A stretch of DNA of 64,000 nucleotides from Rhodanobacter denitrificans (GCA_003241385.1 QFPO01000024.1:1-64000); one strand, 5' to 3'. Shown: positions 8,083-20,112, counted from the first letter of the stretch. A program made the numbers and translations. The notes: generated by a model not told the origin, from the letters alone.

Positions 8083-8472
8083 ATGCAATTCCTGCTGCTG
8101 ATCTACAACGAGGACGCCCTGCTCGAGGCGCTGCCGGACGGCGAGGCCGACGCGATGATGCGCAGCTGTCTGGCCCATGCCGACGAGCTGCGCGAGGAAG
8201 GCCACCTGCTCGAGTCGCAGCAGCTCGAGCCGCCGGCGGCCGCCAAGGCGGTGCGGATCCGCGGCGGCAGGCTGACCGTGCTGGACGGTCCGTTCGCCGA
8301 GACCAAGGAGTACCTCGGCGGCTTCAATCTGATCGAGGCGGCCGACTACGAGGAGGCCGTGCGGATCGCCGCGACGTTCCCGTGGGCGCGGACCGGCTGC
8401 GTCGAGGTGCGGCCGGTGCGCGACATCGACGCGGTGCGGCGCCGCGTCGGCGCGGTCGGCGCCAAGCCGTAG
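8083..8472 (+). CDS. YCII-related (DGPF domain) protein
   Basis: A 129-residue YCII family protein with MQFLLLIYNED at the N-terminus and the DGPFAETKEYLGGF motif near residue 67. It is a paralogue of the protein encoded at 6586-7008, transcribed divergently from the ECF42 operon. Divergent YCII genes often belong to the same ECF42 regulon. A weak TTGACG at 8027-8032 might be its -35, but the -10 is unconvincing. Function unknown. Confidence 0.88.
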   Translation: MQFLLLIYNEDALLEALPDGEADAMMRSCLAHADELREEGHLLESQQLEPPAAAKAVRIRGGRLTVLDGPFAETKEYLGGFNLIEAADYEEAVRIAATFPWARTGCVEVRPVRDIDAVRRRVGAVGAKP

Positions 8473-8550
8473 CGCCGTCGCCGGCCGACGACGGGCATCG
8501 GCGGCAGGGAGGCGCGTCGGCCGGGGCGCGCGGTCCGGGACGGCCGAAGC

Positions 8551-8586
8551 GCGGATCCGCAGGTCGCACCCGCGATGCGGATCCGC
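8551..8586. terminator. possible bidirectional hairpin between convergent genes
   Basis: The 10-base palindrome GCGGATCCGC occurs at 8551-8560 and again at 8577-8586. The two copies can pair with each other around a 16-base loop. It sits between the convergent YCII and beta-helix genes, where a transcription block for both strands would be expected. There is no T tract, so intrinsic termination is uncertain. The alternative is a protein-binding site. Confidence 0.35.
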
Positions 8587-8607
8587 CGTGACGCGGCGCG
8601 GCGACGC

Positions 8608-11013
8608 TCAGGGCAGTTCGAAATCGTCGCGGAAGATCAGGTCGGACGGATCGCCCTGGCAGTCGAGCGTCAGCGTGATGTCGTCGATCCAGGCGCTCAT
8701 CGTGTGCTCGCCGCCGACGACCGTATTGCCTTCGCTGGCGGTCAGCACCACCAGCAGCGAGCTGCGATAGGTCGCCTGCGTCTCGCCGAGCTCGATCGTC
8801 ACCGGAATGCCGGGCTGGTTGAAGCTGCTCGAGCGCCCGAGCGAGAGATGGCCCGACGCATTCGGCGTGCCGCCGCTGCAGGTCTCGCCGCCGTCGTGGC
8901 GCAGCTCCCAGTAGAGGCCGGCATAGTCGGCGTTGACGAGCGTGCCGCCCGATCCGCGGCCGAATCCGTTCAGCGTGTAGCGACCCGGACCCGGCAGCGG
9001 AATGCACTGGCTGGCTCCGAACGCACGGGTCACGTTCTGCGGCGCGGTCAGCAAGACGTGCGCGGAACCCGAATCGGCCGAGCCGGCCGCATCGCGCGTG
9101 CCGTCCCAGGTGGTATGGGTCGCCGACCACAGCCGCAGGTCGTCGTCGAAGCCGACGTTGAGCGCCAGCGGCAGCAGCTGCTGCCGTTCGTAGGTGCCGA
9201 CGTCGCGGCGACCGCGGAAATCGGCTCGGCAGGCGAGGTCGACGTCGCGCGGAAGACCGAGCAGGTCGCGGTCGCCGCCGGCGACGGCGGGCGCGTGATC
9301 GACGGCCGGCGACGCGGCGGCCGGCCGGTAATCGCCGTGCTCCGGATCGAGGAAGCGCGGATCCTGTGCGACCAGCTCGGGTGTGTTGCCGCCGTCGAGC
9401 GAGTCGCGCTCGCTGACGATCGAGGACTCGAACGTCTTGTCGCAGCCGCTGCATTGCAGCAGGGTCTTGCCGGGCTGCCACAGGATCGAGCGGGTCAGGT
9501 CGAACAGGCCTTCCCCCTGCGTGATCACCTGCGCGGCACCGATCGCGTTGCCGGCCAGCGTGACGTCCTTCAGCCACACGACTCCGCCGTCGCCTTTCCG
9601 GATCAGGACGCCGCTGCTCTCGTTGTCGGCGACCAGCACGTTGTGCAGGCGGATCTGGGTGTCGCCGCCGGCCTCGATCAGATGGCCGCCGCGGTTGCCT
9701 TCGATCGCGACGCCACCGCGCACGGTACTCATGTCCTCGCCGGTGTAGCCGATCCACAGAATGACGTTCTCCTGCTCGAGATGGAACGTCGCGCCATCGG
9801 TCGGCTGGGCGGCGCCGTTCTGCGAGACGTTGCCGCGGACGCTGCCGCAATACGCGCCGGGCGAGCACACCGCAGCGGCGGGCCAGCCGATCGCGCCCCA
9901 GGTGTCGTTGAAGTGGATGCTGCTGCCGATCGGGCTGCCGAACGCGGAGTTGTACGAGGCGCCGTAGACGGCCGCGCCTTTGGCCGCGATGTTGCCGTCG
10001 AGATCGACGTTCCAGAGCCAGGTCTCGGCGTCGATGGTGTCGTCCAAGTCCTCGTATGGCCGCAGATAGATCGCGCCGCCGTTCTGGGTCGCGACGTTCT
10101 GGCGGATCGCGGCCGGCGTACCGGCCACGGTCGAATACATCTGCAGCTGGGCGATCATGCTGGTGCTGGTCGTCACGCCGCCCGGATCGTCGCCGAACAC
10201 GGCCACGCCGCCGCCATGCACCGCGCGGTTGCCGTAGATCGCACCGAGCCCGGGCGTGCCGCTGCCGATGCGCGCATAGGCCGCGTTCTGCTTGGCCAGC
10301 AGGATCAGGCCGCCGCCGTAACCGCCGCCGCCGTTGCCGAGTGCCTCGTTGAACGCGATCACGCTGTTCGGCTCGAGCATGTCGAAGCGCGCCATTTCGA
10401 TGTAGACGCCGCCGCCGCTGTGCGCGGCGATGTTGTTGTTGACGATCACGTCGCGGCCGAACACGAGACGTGCTTCGCCGGAGTCCTCGCCGCGCACGTA
10501 GATGCCGGCGCCGTAGCCGGCGCGGTTCTGCCGCACCGAGACGTTGTGCAGCTCCAGGCGGCCGCGGCCGACGAACAGGATGCCGCCGCCGTGATCCGAA
10601 TCGGGATTGTCGCCGCCGGTCAGCGCCAGGCCGCGCAGGCGCACCAGCGCGCCGCTGTCGCCGTACAGGCGCAGCACCGGATAGCCGCCGCCGCCGCTGC
10701 CGTCGAGCGTGGTCGTGCCGCTGGTCGCGTCGGTGACGCAGTTGTCGTAGCCGCCGGCGATCTCGAGCTCCTGGCTGGTCGAGATCATGACCTGCTGGGC
10801 GGTGTAGGCCGCATCGCGCGCGACGCGGATCACGTCGGGGCCGGGGCTGTTCTGGGCCGCGTCGACCGCGGCCTGGATCGTGGTGTGCGTACAGCCCCCC
10901 TCCGAACCGCCGACACGAAAGACGGCGGCCTGCGACGAGGCGAATGGGGCGAGCGCGGCCAGGCAGAGCAGGGTGCGGGCGAAGCGGATGGCGAGCAAGG
11001 GGGACCCAGTCAT
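8608..11013 (-). CDS. secreted right-handed beta-helix protein with C-terminal FRDDFE motif
   Basis: An 801-residue exported protein. Residues 1-30 form a signal peptide (hydrophobic LLCLAALAPFASSQA). Residues about 30-600 show parallel beta-helix character: many short glycine- and asparagine-rich rungs such as GGGIL, GAGIYV, SGGGVYIE, NGGAIYL and SGVLIRKGDGG. An IQAAVDAAQ segment near the start is typical of pectin-lyase-like folds with repeat NxxG turns. A beta-sandwich-like region follows, and the protein ends in LIFRDDFELP. The same type of ending is on the secreted protein at 58863. It is the last gene of a minus-strand set with a Ser/Thr kinase and an ECF sigma factor. Catalytic residues are not evident; it may be an adhesin or a structural surface protein. 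Confidence 0.85.
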   Translation of the reverse strand: MTGSPLLAIRFARTLLCLAALAPFASSQAAVFRVGGSEGGCTHTTIQAAVDAAQNSPGPDVIRVARDAAYTAQQVMISTSQELEIAGGYDNCVTDATSGTTTLDGSGGGGYPVLRLYGDSGALVRLRGLALTGGDNPDSDHGGGILFVGRGRLELHNVSVRQNRAGYGAGIYVRGEDSGEARLVFGRDVIVNNNIAAHSGGGVYIEMARFDMLEPNSVIAFNEALGNGGGGYGGGLILLAKQNAAYARIGSGTPGLGAIYGNRAVHGGGVAVFGDDPGGVTTSTSMIAQLQMYSTVAGTPAAIRQNVATQNGGAIYLRPYEDLDDTIDAETWLWNVDLDGNIAAKGAAVYGASYNSAFGSPIGSSIHFNDTWGAIGWPAAAVCSPGAYCGSVRGNVSQNGAAQPTDGATFHLEQENVILWIGYTGEDMSTVRGGVAIEGNRGGHLIEAGGDTQIRLHNVLVADNESSGVLIRKGDGGVVWLKDVTLAGNAIGAAQVITQGEGLFDLTRSILWQPGKTLLQCSGCDKTFESSIVSERDSLDGGNTPELVAQDPRFLDPEHGDYRPAAASPAVDHAPAVAGGDRDLLGLPRDVDLACRADFRGRRDVGTYERQQLLPLALNVGFDDDLRLWSATHTTWDGTRDAAGSADSGSAHVLLTAPQNVTRAFGASQCIPLPGPGRYTLNGFGRGSGGTLVNADYAGLYWELRHDGGETCSGGTPNASGHLSLGRSSSFNQPGIPVTIELGETQATYRSSLLVVLTASEGNTVVGGEHTMSAWIDDITLTLDCQGDPSDLIFRDDFELP

Positions 11014-11104
11014 GGCGAATCTCCGAAGACGCGAAACGGGCGTCGTCCGGTAGAACGCCGTCCGCGCGCGTTCTGCGACACGGCCGGGCGGATCGGTGCG
11101 CGCG

Positions 11105-13888
<2,784 letters not shown>

Positions 13889-13945
13889 CGGCGGACTCGC
13901 GGGGAAGATGTCGGCGTCAACGCCGTACGGCGCGGTCTTGCGACA

Positions 13946-14488
13946 TCAGCCGATCTCGGCCTGCAGGAACGCCCGTGCGAACCGCCAGTCGCGGTCGACG
14001 GTGCGGCGTGCGAGCGCGAGCGCCTCGGCAGTCTGTTCGAGGGTCAGGCCGGCGAAATAGCGCAGCTCCACGACACGCGCGGCGCGCGCGTCGAGCGCCT
14101 CGAGCTTCTGCAGCGCCTGCTCCAGCGCCATCGCCTCCTCGGCGCTCTGCAAGGCCAGTTCGGTACCGGTGCCGGTCAGCGTGATGCGCTGCCAGTCGCC
14201 GCCGGCACGCAGGCGCAGCCGGTCGCGCGCGCGGTCGCCGAGCAGATGGCGCATCGCCTTGGCCGCATACGCGAAGAACTGCGCCGGATGCTCGAAGCGC
14301 GCCTCGCCGTGGCGGCCGAAGCGCAGGTACAGCTCGTGCACGAGCGCGGTCGCGTCGAGTGATTCGTGCGGTCCGGCGCGCTGCAGCCGGGCGCCGGCCA
14401 GCGCCTTGAGCCGGTCGTAGACCTGCGCGAACAGCGCATCGGCGTCCTGCGCCGGCGCGGCGGGGGGTGAATCGGCGGAATCGATCAT
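13946..14488 (-). CDS. ECF sigma factor (TIGR02999/ECF43-like)
   Basis: A 180-residue ECF sigma factor. Region 2 is in about 15-90 (LVHELYLRF, HPAQFFAYAAKAMRHLLGDRARDR) and region 4 in about 120-178 (VVELRYFAGLTLEQTAEALALARRTVDRDWRFARAFL). It matches the TIGR02999 type, which is usually encoded beside a Ser/Thr kinase with TPRs, as here. No anti-sigma factor is present, so kinase-dependent activation is likely. GGAGG lies four bases before the ATG. The 205 bases upstream (14489-14693), shared with the divergent efflux gene, must hold the promoters; I could not define them. Confidence 0.9.
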   Translation of the reverse strand: MIDSADSPPAAPAQDADALFAQVYDRLKALAGARLQRAGPHESLDATALVHELYLRFGRHGEARFEHPAQFFAYAAKAMRHLLGDRARDRLRLRAGGDWQRITLTGTGTELALQSAEEAMALEQALQKLEALDARAARVVELRYFAGLTLEQTAEALALARRTVDRDWRFARAFLQAEIG

Positions 14489-14693
14489 GCGGCCTCCGGT
14501 GCCGGATCTGCGCTCGGAACTGCCGCGCAGATGCCCCGCCGCCGATCTTAGAGCGACTCGCGCCCGCGTGCCGAGCCTGCCGGGTCGTGAGCCGTCGCAT
14601 GGGAGCGAATGCCGTTCGAGCTGAACGGCGGGTCTGACGCGGCGGCGGCCGCGGTGGCATCATGCGCGGCTGTGTTCTCCCCCGCGGTGCCCC

Positions 14694-15896
14694 GTGTCCC
14701 AGTTGCCCCGCCGGCGTCGTCTGGCTCCGCTGCTCGCGGCGCTGGCGATGTTCGGTCCGTTCTCGATCGACACGCTGTTTCCGGCGTTTCCGGCCGTGGC
14801 CGCCGACCTCGGCGCCGGCCCGGTCGCGATGCAGCAGACGATCAGCGTCTACCTGATCGCCTATGCGCTGATGTCGCTGGCGCATGGACCGCTGTCGGAC
14901 GCGCTCGGCCGGCGCCCGGTGATCCTGGCCGGCGTCGCGCTGTTCACGCTGGCGTCGATCGGCTGCGCGCTGGCCGGATCGATCGAGAGCCTGCTCGCGT
15001 TTCGTGCGTTGCAGGGTATCTCGGCCGGCGCCGGCATGATCGTCGGCCGTGCGATCGTGCGCGACTGCTTCGACGGGGCCGACGCACAGCGGCTGATGGC
15101 CTCGATCTCGATGATCTTCGGCATCGCGCCGGCGATCGCGCCGATCGTCGGCGGCTGGGTCATCGCGTTCGCGCGCTGGCCGATGATCTTCTGGCTGCTG
15201 GCCGCGTTCTCGCTGGTGCTGTGGTTCGTCTGCCTGGCCTGGCTGCCGGAGACGCATCCGCGCGAGCAGCGCATGCCGCTGTCGCCGGCCGAACTGGTGC
15301 GCGCATACCGGATGATCCTGACCGACCGCATGTTCGTACCGCTGGCGCTGTCGGGCACGCTGGGCTTCGGCGCGCTGTTCGTCTACATCGCCTCGGCGCC
15401 GGCATTCGTGCTCGGCCTGCTGCAGCTCGACGAGCAGAGCTTCGCCTGGCTGTTCGTGCCGGCGATCGGCGGCATGATGACCGGCTCGCTGCTGTCGGGC
15501 CGACTGGCCGGGCGGCTGTCGCCGCCGGCGACGGTGCGGCTGGGCTTTGCGATCATGCTGATCGCCTCGGTCGTCAACATCGCGTTCGCCTGGCTGCTGC
15601 CGCGACCGATGCTGCCGTGGTCGGTGCTGCCGATCGCCTTGCAGGGCGTCGGCGTCGCGCTGAACTTCCCGACACTGGCGCTGCTGCTGCTCGACCGCTA
15701 TCCGCATCATCGCGGTGCGGCCTCGTCGATGCAGGCCTTCGTCAATCTGCTGGTCAGCGCCCTGATCGCCGGCGGTCTGTCCGCGCTGCTGTCCGACGAC
15801 ATTCTGAAGCTGGCGCTGGCGGCCGGTACGTTCTCGCTGGCCGGCGTGCTGGTGTGGTGGCTGCGGCCGCGGCACACGGCCGAGCGCAGCGGCTGA
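14694..15896 (+). CDS. Bcr/CflA family multidrug efflux MFS transporter
   Basis: A 400-residue inner-membrane transporter with about 12 helices. The Bcr/CflA signature is clear: a short basic N-terminus, then FGPFSIDTLFPAFPAVAADL, and the MFS motif GPLSDALGRRP between helices 2 and 3. Bcr-type pumps export drugs such as bicyclomycin, or small peptides and sulfonamides, using the proton gradient. The start is GTG at 14694, chosen because it keeps the whole first helix; no good ribosome-binding site precedes it, so this start is not certain. A LysR regulator follows on the same strand and may control it. Confidence 0.9.
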   Translation: MSQLPRRRRLAPLLAALAMFGPFSIDTLFPAFPAVAADLGAGPVAMQQTISVYLIAYALMSLAHGPLSDALGRRPVILAGVALFTLASIGCALAGSIESLLAFRALQGISAGAGMIVGRAIVRDCFDGADAQRLMASISMIFGIAPAIAPIVGGWVIAFARWPMIFWLLAAFSLVLWFVCLAWLPETHPREQRMPLSPAELVRAYRMILTDRMFVPLALSGTLGFGALFVYIASAPAFVLGLLQLDEQSFAWLFVPAIGGMMTGSLLSGRLAGRLSPPATVRLGFAIMLIASVVNIAFAWLLPRPMLPWSVLPIALQGVGVALNFPTLALLLLDRYPHHRGAASSMQAFVNLLVSALIAGGLSALLSDDILKLALAAGTFSLAGVLVWWLRPRHTAERSG

Positions 15897-16040
15897 CCGG
15901 CCGCGTCATGCGCGATCGCGTGCCGATCCGGAGCGGCCGACGCGCGGCGAAAAACCCGTCGCGGCCCGTCGCGCAGCGGCAGTCTCGCGCCCTGATCGCC
16001 GCCGCGACGACCGCGCCCGCCGGCCGAGTTTCCGGACCGC

Positions 16041-16067
16041 GCCGCGGCCGCAGCCGGCGGCCGCGGC
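16041..16067. other. GC-rich hairpin between efflux gene and lysR
   Basis: GCCGCGGCC (16041-16049) and GGCCGCGGC (16059-16067) are perfect inverted arms around a 9-base loop. The structure lies in the 211-base gap between the efflux gene and the LysR gene. It has no T tract, so it may be a weak terminator, an RNA-stability element or chance in very GC-rich DNA. Otherwise 15897-16107 shows nothing that I recognise except the ribosome-binding site of the next gene. Confidence 0.35.
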
Positions 16068-16107
16068 GGTTCCGTGCCACCATGAGAGGGTTCGAGGGAG
16101 GATAGGC

Positions 16108-17082
16108 ATGGCGAGTCTCGATCAGATCCGCACGTTCGTGACCGTGGTCAAGCAGAACAGCTTCGCGCGCGCCGGCCGCGTGCTCGGCGTGACGCCGTCG
16201 GTGGTCAGCAAGCGCATCGCCGAACTCGAACACGATCTGGGTGTGCAGCTGCTGCTGCGCACCACGCGCAAGCTGACGCTCAGCGACCACGGCGCGCGCT
16301 ACTTCCATCGCGCGGTCGAGCTGCTGCAGCGCTTCGATGAGCTCGAGCGCGACATCGCGCGGCATCGCGACGAGACCGCCGGCCTGGTGCGGATCGGCGC
16401 GCCGACCTCGATCGGCGTCAACTACATCGGGCCGGCGCTGATCGAGTTCCGCGCGCGCCACCCGGACGTCCGCTTCGACCTGGTGCTGCACGACCGCACG
16501 GTCGATCCGGTCGAGGAGGGGCTGGACCTGCTGATCGCCGAACAGACCTACGTGATTCCGAACGGCGACCTCACCGAGGAGCCGCTGTGCCCGATCGAGC
16601 GCGTGATCTGCGCGTCGCCGGCGTATCTGGCGCGGCGCGGCACACCGCAGCATCCGCGCGACCTGGTCCGGCACGACTGCCTGCACTACTCGTTCCTGCC
16701 GAGCGCGCAGGTCTGGCTGTTCACCGGCCCCACCGGCGAGATCAGCGTACCGATCAGTCCGGTGTTCAGCACCAGCAACGGCCAGATCATGCGCCAGATC
16801 GCGCTCAAGGACGGCGGCCTGGCGATGCTGCCGACCCACGTCGTCGGCGAGGACATCCGCGCCGGCCGGCTCGCGGTCGTGCTGACCGGCTACGAGCTGC
16901 CGCAGTTCTGGCTGGTCGCGATCCTGCCGCCGCTCAGCCGCATCTCTCGCCGCGTGCAGCTGCTGGTCGAGCACCTGCGCGGCGTGTTCTCGCCGCCGCC
17001 GTGGCTGCGTTCCGGGGCGCCGGCGCAGACCGCGCCGGAGCGCAAGGACCGGAAGGCGCCGCGGCGGCGCGCTTCCGGCTGA
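16108..17082 (+). CDS. LysR family transcriptional regulator
   Basis: A 324-residue LysR-type regulator. The winged HTH is at residues 1-60 (MASLDQIRTFVTVVKQNSFARAGRVLGVTPSVVSKRIAELE), followed by the linker helix and the periplasmic-binding-protein-like effector domain (about 90-295). It looks like the CrgA/DhcR-type branch (TPSVVSKRIAELEHDLGVQLLLRTTRKLTL). The C-terminal 25 residues are Arg/Lys-rich. The start has GGGAGG a short distance upstream. The effector is unknown. Its likely targets are itself and perhaps the efflux gene just upstream; the M2 peptidase downstream is convergent. Confidence 0.92.
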   Translation: MASLDQIRTFVTVVKQNSFARAGRVLGVTPSVVSKRIAELEHDLGVQLLLRTTRKLTLSDHGARYFHRAVELLQRFDELERDIARHRDETAGLVRIGAPTSIGVNYIGPALIEFRARHPDVRFDLVLHDRTVDPVEEGLDLLIAEQTYVIPNGDLTEEPLCPIERVICASPAYLARRGTPQHPRDLVRHDCLHYSFLPSAQVWLFTGPTGEISVPISPVFSTSNGQIMRQIALKDGGLAMLPTHVVGEDIRAGRLAVVLTGYELPQFWLVAILPPLSRISRRVQLLVEHLRGVFSPPPWLRSGAPAQTAPERKDRKAPRRRASG

Positions 17083-17089
17083 GCCTGCC

Positions 17090-19012
17090 TCACCAGCCGC
17101 AGCTGCGGCCCTGGTTCTGCTCCTTGAGCCAGGTCTGCAGCGGCGCGAAGTAGTCGAGGATCGCCGTCGCGTCGAGCTCGCCGCTGCCGGTCAGTTCCTT
17201 GAGCGTCTCCGGCCACGGCTGGCTCTGGCCCTTCTTGAGCATCGACCAGAACTTCTGGCCGGCTTCCTTGTTGCCGTAGAAGCTGCACTGGTGCAGCGGT
17301 CCCTGGTAGCCGGCCGCGTCGCACAGTGCACGGTAGAACTGGAACTGCAGGATGTGCGCGAGGAAGTAGCGCGTGTACGGCGTATTGCCGGGCACGTGAT
17401 ACTTCGCGCCGGCGTCGAAATAGTCCTCGCCGCGCGCCTCGACCGGCGCCACGCCCTGATACTGGGCCTTCAGCGACCACCAGGCCTCGTTGTAGCGGTC
17501 CGGCGTGATCGAGCCGTCGAACACGCCCCAGCGCCAGCGGTCGATCATCAGGCCGAACGGCAGGAACGCGACCTTGGCCAGCGCCATGCGCATCTGCGCG
17601 TTGATGACCGCCTGATCGCTCTGGCGCGGCTTGCCGACCAGGCCGATCGAATGCAGGTAGTCGGGCGTCAGCGACAGCACCACGGTGTCGCCGATCGCCT
17701 CGTGGAAGCCGTCGTTGGCGCCGGACTGGAACAGCGGCGGCAGGTCGTTGTAGGCGAGGTAGTAATAGACGTGGCCGAGCTCGTGGTAGATCGTCGTGAA
17801 GTCCTCCTCGTTCGGCTTGATGCACATCTTGATGCGCACGTCGCCGGCGAGGTTCATGTCCCAGGCGCTGGCGTGGCAGACCACGTCGCGGTCGCGCGGC
17901 TTGATCAGCTGGGCCTTGTCCCAGAAGCTCGCCGGCAGCTTCGGCATGCCGAGCGAGGTGTAGAAGTCCTCGGCACGCTCGGTCATGCTGCGTGCGATCG
18001 CCAGATCGGCCTCGCGCTCCAGCCGCACGGTCTCCTCGGCGCCGGTCCGGCCCTTGACGCCGGCGCGCGCGTGGCGCAGCGCCTCGGCGCGCTGCTTCTC
18101 GAGCGCGCCGGTGATGTCGAGGCTGCCGACGTTCTTGTACGGCTCCAGGATCGGCCAGAGGTTGCCCCAGTCCTGCTGCCACATGTTGCCGGTCAGATGT
18201 GCCGGCAGCTTGCCGTCGACCTGGCCGCGCGCGCCGTACTTCTTCTCGAGCCGGCCGCGCACGTAGCACTGCAGGTCGCTGTAGAGCGGCTTGACCTGAT
18301 CCCAGAGGCGGTCGGTCTCGGCGCGGAACGCGTCCGGATCCATGTCGTAGCCCGAGCGCCACATCGCGCCGGCGTCGGCATAGCCCATCTCGCGTGCGCC
18401 CTCGTTGACGAGTTCGACGAAGCGCTGATAGTCGCCGCGCATCGGCTGGGCGATCGTGTGCCAGCCGGCCCAGGCGTCGAGCTGGTCGTCGTAGCTGGCC
18501 TTGGGATCGCGCAGCACGTCCTCGAGCTCGCCGAGCTGGCGGCATTCGCGCTTGCCGTTCCGGTCGCGGCAGTAGGTGCCGGCACCGTAGGCGCCTTCGA
18601 GCTTCGAGGCGATCTGCGTCAGCTCGGCGAGTTTGGCCGGGTCCTTCGGCGCCGGCATCGAGGTGCTGAGCTTGAGCAGCGCGATCGAGCGCGCGGTGTC
18701 GGCGCTCAGTGCCTGGCCCTCGTAGCGGCGCGATTCCTCGACGAAGGTGTTGAGCTGGGCCAGCGTGCGTTCGTTGCTCTTGGCGGCCAGCCGCTGCGAG
18801 TCGTCGTTGATGTAGGTCACCGCGAGCCACTGTGCGGAGGCGGTTTCGGGATACTGCGCGCGCTGGGTCGCGTTGACGCGCGCGACGAACGCATCGGCAC
18901 TCTCGCTGGCCGTGCCCGGCGCCGCAGCGGCGGCCTTGTCGCGCGTGGCGGTCGCGGCGCAGGCGCCGGTCAGGACGGCCAGCACGGCCGCCGTCAGCAG
19001 CTTGACGTTCAT
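17090..19012 (-). CDS. M2 family (ACE-like) zinc dipeptidyl carboxypeptidase, lipoprotein
   Basis: A 640-residue peptidase homologous to angiotensin-converting enzyme, a family known from Xanthomonas. HELGH near 410-414 provides two zinc ligands and the catalytic Glu, and GFHEAIGD about 24 residues further provides the third ligand. The N-terminus has a lipobox, LTGAC, with Cys18 as the lipid-modified residue, so it is probably anchored to a periplasmic membrane face. The Ala-rich stretch after the Cys is a linker. M2 enzymes remove C-terminal dipeptides. It stands alone and is convergent with the LysR gene, 7 bases apart. Physiological substrate is unknown. Confidence 0.95.
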   Translation of the reverse strand: MNVKLLTAAVLAVLTGACAATATRDKAAAAAPGTASESADAFVARVNATQRAQYPETASAQWLAVTYINDDSQRLAAKSNERTLAQLNTFVEESRRYEGQALSADTARSIALLKLSTSMPAPKDPAKLAELTQIASKLEGAYGAGTYCRDRNGKRECRQLGELEDVLRDPKASYDDQLDAWAGWHTIAQPMRGDYQRFVELVNEGAREMGYADAGAMWRSGYDMDPDAFRAETDRLWDQVKPLYSDLQCYVRGRLEKKYGARGQVDGKLPAHLTGNMWQQDWGNLWPILEPYKNVGSLDITGALEKQRAEALRHARAGVKGRTGAEETVRLEREADLAIARSMTERAEDFYTSLGMPKLPASFWDKAQLIKPRDRDVVCHASAWDMNLAGDVRIKMCIKPNEEDFTTIYHELGHVYYYLAYNDLPPLFQSGANDGFHEAIGDTVVLSLTPDYLHSIGLVGKPRQSDQAVINAQMRMALAKVAFLPFGLMIDRWRWGVFDGSITPDRYNEAWWSLKAQYQGVAPVEARGEDYFDAGAKYHVPGNTPYTRYFLAHILQFQFYRALCDAAGYQGPLHQCSFYGNKEAGQKFWSMLKKGQSQPWPETLKELTGSGELDATAILDYFAPLQTWLKEQNQGRSCGW

Positions 19013-19122
19013 CGATGCCTCTCCCCAGGGTCGTGGTCGGTCGCGGAGGCTAGACCGCTGCCGCGACCGTGCGCAAGGGGCCGCCGTCGCGGCGCGCCGC
19101 GACGGCCGGGACGGCGCCGCGT

Positions 19123-20112
19123 TCAGCCCGGGCGCGACGCCATCGCGATCTCGAACGAGCGCTTGCGCGCGGCATGGTCGTAGACGTTGGCGGTCAGCAT
19201 CAGCTCGTCCGGGCGATGGCGCTCGACGAACGCGGCCAGGCCGGCGCGGACCTGGTCGGGATCGCCGACCACGCTGCAGGCCAGGGCCTGCTCGACGCCG
19301 ATCCGCTCGGCCGGCGTCCAGTACGTCTCGATGTCGTCGATCGGCGGCGGAATCAGGCCGGGCCGGCCGCGGCGCAGGTTCACGAAGCTCTGCTGCAGCG
19401 TCGTGAACAGGCGGCGCGCCTCGGTCTCGGTCGGCGCGGCGACGACGTTGACGCCGAGCATCGCGTACGGCCGGTCGAGCCGCCGCGACGGTTCGAACTC
19501 GCGCCGGTACAGCGCCAGCGCATGGTCGAGCGCATCGGGCGCGAAATGCGACGCGAACGCGTACGGCAGGCCTAGCCGGGCCGCCAGGCGCGCGCCGAAC
19601 AGGCTCGAGCCGAGCAGCCAGACCGGCACGTCGAGGCCGGCGCCGGGCACCGCGCGCACCGGCTGGCCGGGTTCGACCGGCTCGAAGTAGTACAGCAACT
19701 CCTGCACGTCCTGCGGAAACGCGTCGGCGGAGTCGTGATAGCGGCGCAGCGCGCGCGCGGTCGCCTGGTCGGTGCCGGGTGCGCGGCCGAGTCCCAGATC
19801 GATCCGGCCCGGATACAGCGAGGCCAACGTGCCGAACTGCTCGGCCACCTGCAGCGGCGCGTGGTTCGGCAGCATCACGCCGCCGGATCCGACGCGGATC
19901 GTCTCGGTGCCGCCGGCGACGTGGCCGATCAGCACCGCGGTCGCGGCGCTGGCGATGCCGGGCATGTTGTGATGCTCGGCGAGCCAGTAGCGCGTGTAGC
20001 CGAGCCGTTCGGCGTGGCGCGCCAGGTCGAGCGTATGGGCGAACGCCTGGCGCGCGTCGCTGCCCTCGCAGACCGGCGCGAGGTCGAGGATCGATAACGG
20101 GATCATGGCCAT
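19123..20112 (-). CDS. LLM class flavin-dependent oxidoreductase (luciferase-like)
   Basis: A 329-residue TIM-barrel monooxygenase of the bacterial luciferase superfamily. It has the N-terminal PLSILDLAPVCEG segment, the RYWLAEHHNMPGIASAATAVLIG motif (about 41-63), and IRVGSGGVMLPNHAPLQVAEQFG (about 72-94), which identify the MsnO8/YhbW-like branch. It should use reduced flavin and O2; the substrate is unknown. It is the most downstream gene of the minus-strand row beginning with the GNAT and minCDE, with a 71-base gap from the HExxH protein gene. Start at 20112 or the second ATG at 20106 are both possible. Confidence 0.92.
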   Translation of the reverse strand: MAMIPLSILDLAPVCEGSDARQAFAHTLDLARHAERLGYTRYWLAEHHNMPGIASAATAVLIGHVAGGTETIRVGSGGVMLPNHAPLQVAEQFGTLASLYPGRIDLGLGRAPGTDQATARALRRYHDSADAFPQDVQELLYYFEPVEPGQPVRAVPGAGLDVPVWLLGSSLFGARLAARLGLPYAFASHFAPDALDHALALYRREFEPSRRLDRPYAMLGVNVVAAPTETEARRLFTTLQQSFVNLRRGRPGLIPPPIDDIETYWTPAERIGVEQALACSVVGDPDQVRAGLAAFVERHRPDELMLTANVYDHAARKRSFEIAMASRPG

